Made by a program: the position numbers and the translations under genes. This document shows positions 44,990 through 56,850 of a stretch of 64,000 bases of DNA, one piece after another (the first letter of the stretch is position 1; every line of letters starts with the position of its first letter). The notes under the pieces are model-generated. The model saw only the letters and a program-made list of their open reading frames with translations. It had not been told where the DNA came from and did not search any database. The DNA is from Massospora cicadina (lineage: Eukaryota; Entomophthoromycota; Entomophthoromycetes; Entomophthorales; Entomophthoraceae). The stretch is from contig JAKSZP010005264.1 in the NCBI GenBank assembly GCA_022478985.1, positions 124,001 through 188,000 of the forward strand, written 5' to 3'.

Positions 44990-45272
44990 GGGAGGATACC
45001 CCAGTGGTAGAGTATGGACCCTCTACCACTGCCTCCCAAGTTCGATCCCAGTAATGGACTTTGGGTAGGGGACGATTTTGACTGTGTTGGTTTTGCACGC
45101 CAATGCCCTGAACTGAGATAGCGAATAGCAAAGGCGGTCCATGGAGTTCCTGGCCTATCATATGCTGCGCATGGAGGTTTTCCAGGTTTTATCCTCCTTT
45201 CCCATTTTCTTCACTTCCCTAATTGGTGCGGTACCATCCCCAGGTCAGCCCACCTCGAATAAAATTTAAAAT
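44990..45272 (+). mobile_element. tRNA-headed SINE
   Basis: Flanked by a 21-bp direct repeat (44968-44988 and 45273-45293, core AAAATGGTACTAATTAAA), the hallmark of retroposition. The head has an A-box-like TACCCCAGTGG (44997-45007) and B-box GTTCGATCCCA (45040-45050), spacing suitable for RNA polymerase III. The body ends AATAAAATTTAAAATT. The tRNA-like part also contains an 11-bp perfect inverted repeat (45002-45012 with 45021-45031), so it could not fold as a normal tRNA. Intact duplication implies a fairly recent insertion. Confidence 0.9.
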
Positions 45273-45299
45273 TTAAAAATGGTACTAATTAAAGTATAG

Positions 45300-46169
45300 G
45301 AAGAATGTAGATTATGTAGAGAGAAAGGCGCATAACATGTGTGATGATGAAGATAAAATTTAGAAAATAGATGATGGAACAGTCCAGGTTCAGAGTTGGA
45401 ATAAATCAGGATCTATCATCCATGGTTATATTGATATCAATATTAGTAACAAATTTGAGTGGTTTTGATTATCTGTCAATGGAAGCCAACATATAATGAG
45501 GCAAGATAGATGGCGTAAAGTTAATATTTGGGGAGAATAAGTGAGTTAAACATTAAATAGAGCGTTGTTACTTAATAATAATATGATAAAAAGTTGTTTA
45601 AGCAAACATCCTATCTCACCAATTAGCGTAGCACTAAGGAGCTGATTTATTCCAAATTTGTTTTATAACATAATTACTACTTATAAAAATCGCTTGGTGC
45701 ATTGTAATATAATATTATTAATGATTTTGAGCCTTAAGCCCTGATGGATAATCGTTGTCTTATTCTTGTTTGCAAATCAAAGTTGTGATACAATCCTAAC
45801 TCGTTTAGTAGATTTTACCTTAGTTAAGATACATTGTATCTGAATCAATGGCGCCCTATTCAAATCCCTATATTAAAAAATCAACTTACCTTTATAATCG
45901 CTTTTTAACTATAGTCACTGATCTTTGTCTCAAGAGATCAGATGAATCATGAAAGAAGTGGTTCAACTATAATATTGCTTTATACTCTAATTAAAGAATT
46001 GTCTTATATTGTCAATTATCTTGTACATGTTAGAATCTTTGGGCATAAATTTTCTATACAAAGAATACTTTAGCTTACTGTATATATTTTCTATACAGTA
46101 AGCTGAGAGTTAAATTGGGACAACTGTCTACCTGTACATGTATCACATAAAGGGACCTTGCGCTACACA
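45300..46169 (+). repeat. Probable 5' LTR of element I
   Basis: Its 3' end is set by ...GCGCTACACA followed by AG and a primer site, exactly the arrangement of element A. No second copy exists in the window, so the 5' boundary is unknown and may lie anywhere after the SINE. It contains the 13-bp hairpin at 46072-46104. Confidence 0.45.
46072..46104. repeat. Perfect 13-bp hairpin
   Basis: AGCTTACTGTATA (46072-46084) and TATACAGTAAGCT (46092-46104) are perfect complements around a 7-base loop (TATTTTC). Lies about 65 bases before the proposed end of the element I LTR, where it might act in the R/U5 RNA, or be a small insertion scar. Confidence 0.8.
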
Positions 46170-46171
46170 AG

Positions 46172-46190
46172 TGTTGCTCAATACAGGGAG
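46172..46190 (+). promoter_or_regulatory. Primer-binding site of element I
   Basis: TGTTGCTCAATACAGGGAG is close to the D site (TGGTGATCAATGCAGGGG) and the A site (TGGTGCTCACTACAGGGG), two bases after the LTR end. Confidence 0.6.
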
Positions 46191-46890
46191 CTGTAGTATA
46201 TGAAATAAGAACTTATAAAACTTACAATGGAACTGACTCAGGAAAGAGGAGATTGCAAAAATAATTGATCAGTCATCATATATGTTAACCCTCCTATATT
46301 AATCTAATGACACTATAATAAATTGGATTCCATTATTCTCCTTGTTTCACTAGCTTTGAGACATATGCTCACCGCAAAGCAGCTGAGACAGATTGGACAA
46401 ATATTACTTCAAGGGATTTTATCTCTTTGTCACAAACAATCTGACTAGTATCATCCTTAATGTATCATTGGTATAATCAGGACCAACTCATTCAATAAAA
46501 TGTGTATTTTTGGACTTTAAGCCATTGTCAATACTATAACAAGCTGTTAATTTATCCCAAATGGGTCAATATCTTGTTACAATCACCAACTTGCTGTATA
46601 AAAATCCCAATTGACCGGTTTTTTACCATCACGCCTTGATTATAGAAATTTTTAACAAAACCAGCAAGATGTGTAAGAACATTGAGACTTAAATTAACAA
46701 CTAGAACTCAGTTTCAAATGTGTCCATCAGGAAGTCAATGGCAATTATAGTCATAGCATGCAAATCTTTTAACTCCTGGATGAACTTATTTATCAAAATG
46801 AATCAAAGCTTGTTAGCCATAGGATATCAAGCCATAGACAACTGAGGGATAACCAATTAATGGATATGAGACATTACTCAATCTATAAAA
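46191..46890 (+). other. Element I leader, no gene seen
   Basis: About 700 bases between primer site and Gag-like code; no frame or motif recognised. Confidence 0.4.
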
Positions 46891-48607
46891 AAAGTTGGCA
46901 CAACCATGTCACTCCAGGGGTTGTTACTTGACAGGCTGAGGAGATTGAGGGAAAAAACCCAATACACGCAACATTAGATGGAGGTTGCCACACAACATTT
47001 GCAAGGCAACATTGAGATTTATAACCGCCTCCTGTCTGAGTTAATGCAAATCAGAAACCAACAAGAAGAAATGCAGCGGGATATTAAAGGTTTAATATAA
47101 TAGTTTGGTCATTTCAACAGGATAGCTCAGATCTAAATTCAGATAAACAATTGATTATATCAGTAAGCTTGCTAAATCATGACACAGAGGCTGCTCACAT
47201 GAATGAATTGGATAATTAGCAAACTATGGTGCGAGACATGTGGAGTAAACTTACAGAAGTATGGCAATTTAACTAACATCGCCTTAAGGAAGAAAAGAAA
47301 TAAAACACTTGGGAACGATGGGTGAAAGTGATCTACAGGATGGTGGAAGTCAGTTCCTTCATCAATCTATGCTCCCTGCTCAACCAAATTTATCTGGAAA
47401 AGAACCTTTGGAAGAGGAAGCTACCCAGGAGAAAATTTATCAACCTACTCGTTCAGTGCCAACTTTTTTGTTTGCTTTATCTTCTTCTGTGGAGATGACA
47501 ACCCTAAACAGAGTCAACCCCCATGCTAAAAACCCAGGGCCTTAGATCAGTATGCGCCAGTGACGTCCAGACTGGGGAGTTTCTATTTAGGATTCCAACA
47601 ATTCAATTTAGATAATCAACCTAAAAATTTGACAAGCATGGTAATGTGCAATCATTTTTAAAAAATTTCAAGATGATCATGTATGAGTCTAATGAACTTT
47701 ACAAAGCCAGTACCTTAATTAATTGTTTAGATGATCAGAGTCAAGATCTGATTATGCCCTACTTGCCTGAGGAACATTAAATTTTTGCTGGTGTAGAAAA
47801 TGAAGTCCTACAAGAGCCAAAAAATCTTGAATGCATGGCCACTTATAGATTAATTATGACCATTCTGTTTAAGAAGAATAAAACATTACCAAGTTTGCAT
47901 GCAAATTTTATAATAAGGCCCAGGTACTGCTAGGTGCTAAAGTCATATTAAACTTTGACATCAGATCGCGCTCCAGAATGCCACAAAGGGTTATCTCAAA
48001 TTACACAACTCATTGCTGCCAGCGCTTGTATTGGATTTGGATACACTATCCATTATTGAATACCTGGAGAGGCGTGAAATCACTTTTGGATTGCTTAATG
48101 TGAAATATAAACCAGCAAGCCCTGCGGATTAGTGAAGGTGATAAAGGGACCATGGAGAGCTTCCCTCAACATCTAGGAATTTTCTGAAATTGCTACAACC
48201 TAGCTTAGATAAATTTGTTGGGTCTGCGAAGTTAAGGGGCATTATGCGGCCTCCTTCCTAAACAACGCCCTGAGGTAAAAATTAGGACATTTCAATGATA
48301 TGAAAGCCATGGAAAAAGAGCATTAGCACTATAATGGGGCGCTCTATTGCTGGTCATCAAACAGTCTTGTCTTAAGATCATGAGAAAGTTGTGAGCCATA
48401 ATCATATCAAAAAACTAATAAAGGCACTTTTACAATGGTATACATTTCAGAAAATTAGTAAGTGGCTATGAAGTGAGAAGGGTAAAAAGTTATTTATCAA
48501 ACTTATGCTACACAAATTGCTGGGCACAACTAATCTAAAGATACTGAGTAATCCTGATTCTTACCTCCTTTAAAAGTAATTAAAATTGCATTACCCTTTG
48601 AGACCTG
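46890..48607 (+). pseudogene. gag: Element I gag, truncated by element D
   Basis: Helical N-terminal segments (QLQGNIEIYNRLLSELMQIR, about 46990) precede a Ser/Pro/Leu-rich linker (47309-47545). The capsid follows: KFDKHGNVQSFLKNFKMIMY then ESNELYKASTLINCL (about 47623-47725) corresponds to KYDPGEGSIHSFLIVYE...EGASDSQ in C. Later capsid and possible LKGHFNDMKAME-type end are near 48290. No Gly-X-Y tract is visible. The element ends at 48607 where the D LTR begins; its pol was not found after D within the window. Confidence 0.65.
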
Positions 48608-49429
48608 TGTTGAGATTTTGATATGGCCATCAATATGATATCAACTCTAGAAATAATACTTTAAATGCTGTATAGACATCACCTCTACCCCAAACCACCT
48701 TGCTCTGATTTATGTGCCCTCATCATAATAATTACCATCAATCCACCATCATATATATTTATCAATATCTTCTGACTGAAATCTAAGTATAACCAATTAA
48801 TTTGCCATATGACCTTAATTTTTGGCGGATCATTCCTATGACTTTATTAACCAAACGCTTGATGCCCCAAACTAGTACTTATTTTGCCAATCAAAAATCA
48901 CTAGAATTATCCAGGCATACTACTATGAACATTCCCGCCGCCCATGAAAACTACAAAAATATTTACCTGAATCTTCTTTGAAAGTTCCAACCAACCAATA
49001 TCCTAAAAATATACCTGATCTTTGGCCTATCCCCAGCAGCAGCTTAAGAGCCTATTAGCGAGCCAAAAATGGGAAATACAAGAAGGTTTGGACTACATAG
49101 AAGGCTAACAAACGGATTACACTATAAAAGCCCCGGTGTATATATTATAGGGGCCGCTCTGCAAAAAGAGGAACGCAGAAATTCAAAAAAATACATTAAC
49201 AATCAGACTCTGAACTTTCAGAGAACTCAGGTTCTACTTTCATATCGAATCTTCAATGCTTTAAAAACCAAAATGAGACTTCAGAAGAACTGAAGAATTT
49301 ACTCTCAATAAAACCTTATTTTAACCAATTTATACATTATTTTGAGGTATACTGTCTTCAAACAGCTATACTTAATATGTGAAAATCTACTTGTGATAAT
49401 CTTGCCCTGTTGTAATACCAATTGCAACA
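48608..49429 (+). repeat. 5' LTR of element D
   Basis: Starts TGTTGAGATT and ends ATTGCAACA, 822 bp. The first about 650 bp match 62910-63560 with scattered differences. Conserved promoter-like text: ACTATAAAAGCC (TATA box, 49122) followed by GTGTATATATTATAGGGGCC and, further on, CAATAAAACC near 49307 as polyadenylation signal. Confidence 0.85.
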
Positions 49430-49432
49430 TTC

Positions 49433-49450
49433 TGGTGATCAATGCAGGGG
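49433..49450 (+). promoter_or_regulatory. Primer-binding site of element D
   Basis: TGGTGATCAATGCAGGGG three bases after the LTR; shares 14 of 18 bases with the element A site. Confidence 0.75.
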
Positions 49451-49860
49451 ACACTTCCAACATATCATAAAAGAAACTAATTAATGAGTTGAGATATCAG
49501 CCGCTTTGCTATTGGCTTCAGGTACAGGTACTCCCTCAAACTATAAATTTAGAAGAATCCAACTGATTTCTCTTCCACCTCAGCAGTTCAGATAAATGAG
49601 GAGAATGATTCTCTCTAGTTAGCTTGTCTCAGTAGGACTGTTAGCCTCCCAGTTTCTAGGCCAGAAGGATAACATACCCCCAAACATGTTGAAGAAGTCA
49701 TGGAATAAGCCTCTGCGGGTACTGTAATGATTGAAAATCATACATGAATCTCATAAGGTTGGGAATTATGATATACATGTGTATCGATAGTTTCAATTCC
49801 ATTATTCCAAGTAGTATTTCCTATTCAGGTCAATAACGGAATAAATTAAATAAAATTAAT
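49451..49860 (+). other. Element D leader
   Basis: Untranslated-looking sequence; frames are short. No motif recognised. Confidence 0.4.
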
Positions 49861-49867
49861 TATTTGA

Positions 49868-50456
49868 TTGGTTGTCTGTTCTGAGGTTCCCCTCAATTTT
49901 TCTGTTGAGTTGCCTGGATGCCATCAATTCTGGAGGCTTTTGCGCCCTGCATTACCTTCAATTCATCTAGCCTTTTTAGGAAAAGTATTCAAAGTGAAGT
50001 CAGCCCATCAGACCTCACTTTGGAATTCTATTCTGACTTTGAGTCCATTCCCAATAAAGGCTGCTATCTGCTGGATTTGTTTTATTTAATTTTATTTATT
50101 TAAAACAAGATTGGGGGTACAGATGGCGGTGTGGTGAGGAGGAGAGGAAAGGGGGTGGACGCGCCAGGATCCTCTTGAGAGTGGCCTTGCCCTAGTGAGA
50201 GGGGAAGGAACCAGAGTGGCCTGAGGCGACAGAGGCCAGTTGACCACACCTCGGCTGGGTAACCCTGAGGTGACAGAGGCTGTAGGGACGCACCTTGGCC
50301 TGGATGCCTGGCAAGGCCATCCATTTGGACAGGACCATACATAGTTGGTACGGCCACATATGGGGGTGGTGGTTTAGGGATGGTGGCGGGCTGGGCCTTG
50401 GGAGCCCCATCTGTTACAGGTACCGCCTCTCTACCAAAGCTATCAACAAAGCCCAC
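49868..50456 (-). other. Unidentified insert: AT-rich 3' part plus GC-rich antisense ORF
   Basis: The minus-strand frame 50456-50100 is open for 118 codons, Pro/Gly/Ala-rich, with PKAQPATIPKPPPPYVAVPT and a much higher GC content than its surroundings. It is followed, in minus orientation, by T/A-rich DNA. In plus orientation 49868-50100 has CAATAAAGGC at about 50050, like an LTR R region starting TGTTCTGAGG. The composition break at about 50100 and the lack of homology to other Gag leaders suggest a foreign insertion in D. No target duplication was found. Confidence 0.45.
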
Positions 50457-50499
50457 TAGTGGATGTTCATAGGTTACAAGAATCAGGCTTATCTGTATG

Positions 50500-52500
50500 A
50501 AAGCTACCCATTGTTTAAAGAAATGACAATCTCTGCCTTAATTAGAAGATTGCTACCCAGTCATAAATAGTTGAGATAATTTCCAAATACATAAATACAT
50601 ATATCTATTCATCAGGACATGCAGATCCTAGTTTGGCAGCACATTGAGACTAGCGGACTGGTTGAGTTTGCAGAGGCTCAATGATGAGTTAACCAGTTAC
50701 TTATGTACTGACTGAATGGCATCTTTTGAGATATTTACGCGTTATTCTACACAAAGAACGCCAGGCAGGCGAAGCCAATTGTCAAGTAGACAAACTTGCC
50801 AACTAGTTGGATAGCAACATGGCCCACATCATATGAAAGATATTGGGTCATGGTGAGGCATCAGCACAATGAGTGGTTGACGTAACCTATCAATGCAGTC
50901 AGGTTGTGGAAAACTTGAGGCAGAAGTGGCGTGGCATGCAATTTTTGGAGGCCGATGACCAAGAATCCCACATTCAGATGGGTCACACTATCAAACAGTT
51001 GGTAGAGGAGATGGGCCATCAGCTCAGTTACCCCTCAGGCGTGGCTATTGACCATGTTTTCTAAATTTAAGATCTTGAGCGGAAGAAGAGGCTGGCCAAG
51101 ACAGGCTTAGCGCCCTCAAAGAAACTTTAATTGCGCCATTCAATCATATGACAGCCTATATCATAAATTAAGCTTATTTAACAACCTAGAATAGGCACAA
51201 AGCCTGAAAGTCGAACACCTCACTAAAGAAAAAGTTGCCTTGAAATCCAGGCTCGCAACTATGGAGATAAAGCTGTCAGAGGTCAAGAAAACTATGGAAT
51301 ATGATTGACAATACTTTTTGACAAACTTGATCAGTTTTTGGATGTATCAGGGGTATACTCTGTAGATACCAGCAGGGACCTCCCACCAGAAAATTAAATT
51401 AAAATTTACCAATACACACAAGTCTAGGCCAATGGTTTAGAATTCAAAGGTGACAAGACTCCTATTGGGAAAAATATGCTAAAGGTCTGCTTTCATTGCC
51501 CACTCCTGATAGATTGACTCAAACTGCCATTACAGAAACTCCTATCTGCGTTGCCTCAGCTGTCCCAGCCAGCTGTGATGATACACAAGCTTACCTTATG
51601 TCAATTGTGGCCCATCAGCCCCAACATGTATAGATTTTGGCTAAAAAATTGGCAATAATGACCTCCCAACCGTGCCACAGGGACTCAGATGAGCAATCAA
51701 GGACGCCATTGGTTATAGGACCAGCCCCATCAACCTGATAAATTTTGACAAGAAGGGGAACATACACACTTTCTTGTTGCTTAAAAAACATGGACAGCGC
51801 GAGCAACAAGGATAAGCTGTCCATGTTAATGAACTTGTTAGTCCTGGAAATCCAGGAACTGATGATGCTTAATATTAGCAAGACTAGACTATTTTTGCCG
51901 GAATGTGAACGAAATTGTTATAATAAATTTGAAGGAGAAGAGATGAGAGCCACCAGTAAGACTGTTTTATTAACACCATTTCAAAAAAATGAGTAAAACT
52001 TATAGTTTGCCACCATTTCTAACCTGAAGCTCAGGTGCTGTATGAAGCAAAGGTTTTGAACAAATATGATGCACAGATTTCCTTATACAATGCTTGAAAA
52101 CCTTATGAAGAACTATACTTTGTCGTGCTACCCATGTCAAATGATGAGTATAATGTATCACAGAGTGTAACTACCTCCACCATTGCGCTACAACCTTCAA
52201 TGCACACAATAAGAAGTATTGTGATAACTGAAGTATAAAGAGAGGCTTTCTCAACAGGGCACTAAAAATCAACTACATGACCACTGCCAGACCCAAAAGA
52301 CTCAATATCTGCCACATCATGTGTCATTTATGCAGCGTAAATGGGCACTAGCTAGCCAGTGCAACATTAAGGGGCTCAAAAGTAAGCTGCATCATGTGAG
52401 AGCGGTGATACTAAAGAACTTGAAAAGAGTGGGCGGAGTAGAAGCAGGATATTGTACTTCTACTAAAACTAAACATATCCCAAAACCCCACGACGCTATT
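50500..52500 (+). pseudogene. gag: Element D gag (broken)
   Basis: N-terminal frame 50873-51064 (VDVTYQCSQVVENLRQKWRG then DDQESHIQMGHTIKQLVEEM) and a following Glu/Lys/Leu-rich stretch (about 51060-51310) look helical. Capsid: INFDKKGNIHTFLLLKKH (about 51738) equals FDPGEGSIHSFLIVYE in C, on to MLMNLLVLEIQELMM (about 51824). Possible capsid end near 52130 (FVVLPMSNDEYNVSQS). No Gly-X-Y tract or zinc knuckle recognised. Stops in every piece. Confidence 0.65.
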
Positions 52501-52829
52501 TGCCATTGACTCTTTGAAATATAATCACCAATGTCATATTAGCAGTTACCATCTTCTCACACTGGAAAACAATATATAACAGGCGACAGAAGTAGTGACG
52601 AAACCCCTACATAAGCTGGAGTAGTACAGATTACTAGTTTCCTCCTGGAAATATGCCAAAACTAGAAGGGGTTGATGTGGCTATCCTACTAGAAAAATGC
52701 AAAAAGTATAGCCCCAACTCTTTGAAGTGCATTCCTATCTGAGTCAGGCTGAAAAGCTTGGCGTACATCTTATAATATCACTGATAATTACTATTCTGAG
52801 CGTACAGACATTGATAGTAATGAGATTAA

Positions 52830-53448
52830 GGTTTAGGTCAGGGCTATAGTAGATAGCAGGGCACTCATTAATAGTGTATCAAAAAACTAGTCAAGAAACT
52901 GGGACTATCACCAGATATTGACCACCGCAAAGAATACAGAACCATATGGATCAACTTAACTACTTCATTAGGAGCATACAGAAAACTGTTACTAAGGTTT
53001 AGATCCATAGTTGAATCAGCTATCACAATTATCTTATCAAACATCATTAATATGTTCTCATCAGAACTTTCTTTATGGTAACTTACATAGTCAAGACCAA
53101 TTTTGAGGAGAATAACCAAGTGGTTTTTGGCCAGAACATCCAAATATACCACAGAAACAGAGGCCATCAGGATGAGAACCATGCTCTGTTGTTCATAGAT
53201 ATAACCTTTAAGGATGGAACCATACCCCTCAGTTATCATAAGGGCGACTTCAAACCCAATATTTACTGCATCAGATTTTTGAATTGGAAGGCATTACGCT
53301 GAGGGCCAGCTGCTAATCAACTATTCCACATGGCCATCTGGTCATAGTAGATATGGATATTGAAAAGAAAATACCATCAGGTCTATATGGCAAAGTGTTC
53401 ACACCCTTCAACCAATTGCATAAAGAACTTCTCATAGCACCTTGGCTC
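52830..53448 (+). pseudogene. Element D protease and linker (broken, split by H)
   Basis: RAIVDSRALINSVSK (about 52840-52885) keeps the catalytic Asp but has SRA for TGS; LSPDIDHRKEYRTIWINLTT follows in a shifted frame. Then NFEENNQVVFGQNIQIYHRN (53092-53160) holds a VFG-like replacement for the I(L/I)G motif. Further linker sequence continues to 53448, where chromovirus H is inserted. D resumes at 59727. Confidence 0.65.
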
Positions 53449-54669
53449 TTTAAGTCTAGGGAAGCAACCCCTCTGCTTGGACCAGGAAGTTTTCCCATTT
53501 TCTAATAAAAAGGGTCCAAAGAGGGAAGCTATATCTCTTGTTACACAGGGAGACCTTGCCCATGTGGTAGATGAGCGCTGAATTACACTCCCCCTCTGAA
53601 GATTCCATTCCCTGTCCCCACACTTGCCTCTGCCGAATTAGTTCGCTGAATTGAGGAGATCTGCAAAAAATAATTAGTAACTATAATCCCCAAGAGCTGG
53701 AAGGATTTTATAAGGCCGTTGGCACCAAGCCCTTGAAATCAAAGTTGGAATGTCCAAAATCTATGGAAATAAAGCCTGATGGGCGCGCAACTCATAGTCA
53801 AAAAGGGACAAGTAATATATTCTTGGTTAAAATCATCAATAGCATTGAGCCATTGAGCAGTACGGTGGCCAACTCCATTCTCCCTTCAAAATCATTAGGG
53901 GAAAAATCCCAATGGGCAAGTATCACCATTGATGACTGTTGCCAATAGTATAAAACCCTATTAAAAAATTGGGATTGGCAATCAATGGTACCCAATTATC
54001 CAAACAAACGCTCCAGTGACTGGGCACGGGTGGGTTGACCATCCCAAACCCATTTCTGACTCATTTACCGCCCCTATGTGGGGTGGCCCTGGGGAATTCC
54101 AGTTGCCTGTCAGGCCAGATCCATCACGCTAACTGTCACAAATGCAGTAAAACCTTGGGTCAGGTGTTCACAGTTAAATTAATAGCAACTTGGCCTGCTG
54201 CCAATTCCCTCAATGTCAGTTCAGATTGAAGTCTTTATTTCCCCCTCCCTCAAAAATTCGCCAGGTTAGGTCAAAATTTAAGGTCCCCAATCTCGTGCTT
54301 TGACAAGCTGCCCAAATTGAACACTATTTAATCAGTCACATTGCACTGAGGAAATTGTTAGTCAATTTCTTCGTTTAACTTTTCAATAAAAATCCCCCTA
54401 CCCAATTCTAGTTTTTATTATGTTCAAATATAAACCATTCCTCCAAACTATATTTCAACAACCCATGGGACCTGTGGCCATGTTTAACTGGTTATTTGCT
54501 AGGTTCCTATACACAACTATGGCTCATGGGTGCTCAGTGGCGAAATTCCTTCCTGGTTTCATAAAAGTCATGCAAGTAGCAGTTCCTCTGGCATTTGGGA
54601 TTGTCATTTGGGTGCTTCAGCACTTAAATTGGCAGTCAAATCTATAATTGACTTGCTGTCTTCCTGATA
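53449..54669 (+). repeat. 5' LTR of element H
   Basis: Aligns end to end with the 3' LTR; begins TTTAAGTCTAGGG (3' copy TGTAAATCTAGGG, so the TG has decayed) and ends CCTGATA (3' copy CCTGACA). Contains GTATAAAACCC (about 53949, probable TATA box) and AATAAAAATCC (54386). An in-phase ORF of 75 codons (54420-54644) is hydrophobic and recurs in the 3' LTR. Confidence 0.95.
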
Positions 54670-54853
54670 TACTTGACTAACCATTATTCTTAACCATTTT
54701 CACCCTCCTCGTTGAGATGAGCGTAGCAGTGGCCCTTTTTTCTTAGCTGAATAAGGTTGTGAAGAAGTTTTACTATGGCCACAATAGCCTACTATCTCCA
54801 AAGTTTTCTAAACCCATCTTCAAAAATGAGATATTTATGCTAGGACCGCCGAG

Positions 54854-55087
54854 GTGGCCTTGGTGTCAAATCCCAGCTCCAAATCATTGTCCAAATTAAT
54901 TTCAATAGTTGCTGCATCCCGCGTGCCCATATCAGTATATTCTGGCATTCCCACTTATGAAGTAGCTACTCCTGTCACAAACCTTGTGGTTTCCCCCAAT
55001 CCTAGTACCATCTCTTCCTTATCTACATATTCAACTATAGCTGCCAATAAAGAGAATTTTGCCTACTTTTTTATCACCCATAAAACT
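54854..55087 (+). pseudogene. gag: Element H Gag-Pol linker remnant
   Basis: A 78-codon frame rich in Ser/Thr/Pro/Val with no motif, between the LTR and the protease, equivalent in position to the J fragment at 12219-12482. The first 180 bases after the LTR hold no clear primer site (TACTTGACTAACC). Confidence 0.4.
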
Positions 55088-55560
55088 TAGTATCAGAGCT
55101 CACCACATGTCCTTTGAAGCCTTGGTGGACACTGGAGCAGCGGGTAATTTTATGAGTGTAGAGCTATCCCACCAGTTGGAACTTGACCTGGATTTGGGTC
55201 CTACGGTGATGGTCACTTTAACAGCCTCCCAGCCCTCATTCCTAGTTTGATGCCCAGTACCTTTCTCTGTTCTTCAGTTTAGCTTTTGCGATTGGTTCTC
55301 CATAATGCCAAACTTGGTGTTTATGGTAATTTTAGGGGTGGGTTGGTGGCGTCAACAGAATGTTAGGATTTACATGGAGTCTAATATGTTGTCATTTACT
55401 AATGACCAGAAGGAAGGCGAGTTTTCTTTAGTGGATATTCTTACAAAAACTTAAGGTTGCAGTTTGGTCACTTAACTTGAATTCCCTGCTGGTCTCCCAT
55501 CAGATTTCCCTGAGGCCTTGATGGAATATTGAATTATCTTTGATTCTTAGAAGGAAGAAC
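55059..55560 (+). pseudogene. Element H protease
   Basis: FEALVDTGAAGNFMSVELSH in the open frame 55059-55250 is an intact chromovirus protease active site (Asp-Thr-Gly-Ala). After a frameshift, VFMVILGVGWWRQQNVRIYM (about 55315-55375) is the second conserved motif. About 45% similar by eye to the J protease over this stretch. Confidence 0.88.
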
Positions 55561-55599
55561 ATCTCCCCCTTCATACTAATTTGATTAGGGTTTAGAACA

Positions 55600-56240
55600 A
55601 CGGTTCAGGCGGTGAATATTAACTGTCCTTTGTACTTGCATACAGTAGAGGAGGAGGCTGCTCTCAATGCATGGTTGGATGACATGCTTAAGAAATGGTG
55701 GTTGTTCAAAGAGACATCACCAGTTGCTTCTCCCATTGTTTTTGCCAAGAATTCAATGATTCCCTTCATCCCTGCGTGGACTATGGTCACCTAAATAAAA
55801 TCATTGTTCATGATCCCTACCCTTTGCCGCTGGAGCAGACTATTGGTCAAGCGATTGCTAAGTTATATATGTTCTATAGACTGCTTCTTGTAAATTCCTT
55901 TAATAAAATTTTGGTGATGGAAGGCCAGTAATGTCTTACCACTATCCAAACAAAAAGGGACATTTCACAATTTCAGGTAATGCCATTCAGATTAAAGAAT
56001 GCACCGGCCACATTCCAAATAACGATCAGTAGTTTTTTGGGTGATCTCCAGTTCACTTGCATGGTAGCTTATTTCAATGATATCTTGGTACACCCCACAA
56101 CTCCTGAACAACATGCAAAAGACTTAGAAGCAGTTGTGGCGGCCTTACATAAGGCGGGCCTATTTGTCAAGCCTTCAAAATGCGAGTTTTATTGGGAGAA
56201 GTCACATTCTTGGGTAATATCATATTAAAGGATGGGTATG
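55600..56240 (+). pseudogene. Element H reverse transcriptase (broken)
   Basis: Motifs in order: EEEAALNAWLDDML (about 55645), VDYGHLNKIIVHDPYPLP (about 55775), VMPFRLKNAPATFQ (55978), and VAYFNDILVHPTTPEQH (about 56067), where the catalytic box is Tyr-Phe-Asn-Asp instead of YxDD. The thumb (FVKPSKCEFYWEK, 56161) closes it. An internal stop and indel lie near 55790 and 55930. Confidence 0.9.
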
Positions 56241-56850
56241 CTATTCCCCCAACAAGTTGGATGCCATTTGTGAGTGGCTGACTTCAACAACCCAAAATCA
56301 ATTGAAAAGCTTCTTGGGCACTATAATATCTCTTAAAAAATCTCCCTGCTTTACCCAGTTAGCCGCCCCACTTCACCCACTCACGGGTAAGAATGTCCCC
56401 TTTCAATGGATGCCTGAGTGCCAGCAGGCGTTTGAGTTAATTAAAGAGGTGTTTTTGTTTCCCTCTATCCTGAAACATGCAGACCACTCCAAATTCTATG
56501 TTGTAGCATGCAATGTGTCATCTGTTGCGGTGGGGGCTGTATTGCTTCAGGAGCATGAGGGGTTAGAGCACCCCGTTGTCTACTTTTCCCTCAAGTTCTC
56601 TCCTATGGAGCAGTCTTGGGCCGTTTATGATAAGGAGCTGGCAGCCCTGGCTTGGGCCCTAATCACTGGCGGTATCTTTTTCAGGGCGCTCAACATGAGT
56701 TAACATTGCGAATGGATCATCAAGCCCTTCTCTACTTCTGAAAACCACAGAAGTTGGCACACAGGCAAGCCCAAACATACCAGGATTTGTGTAGCTTTAA
56801 CTTCAAATATGATTTTGTGAAAGTTGAGTTGAATGTTCTTCCCAACTTCT
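56241..56850 (+). pseudogene. Element H RNase H (broken)
   Basis: The 148-codon frame 56257-56703 runs from DAICEWLTSTTQNQLKSFLG through PFQWMPECQQAFELIKEVFL and FYVVACNVSSVAVGAVLLQE to YFSLKFSPMEQSWAVYDKEL. The catalytic Asp of the (T/C)DAS motif is Asn (ACNVSS). A frameshift near 56690 leads to LTLRMDHQALLYF, with the (T)DHxxL motif. Inactive. Confidence 0.9.

Noticed and set aside
44990..45062. Functional tRNA gene
   Set aside because: A- and B-box-like sequences exist but no cloverleaf can form because of the 11-bp inverted repeat, and the whole unit is flanked by a target duplication.
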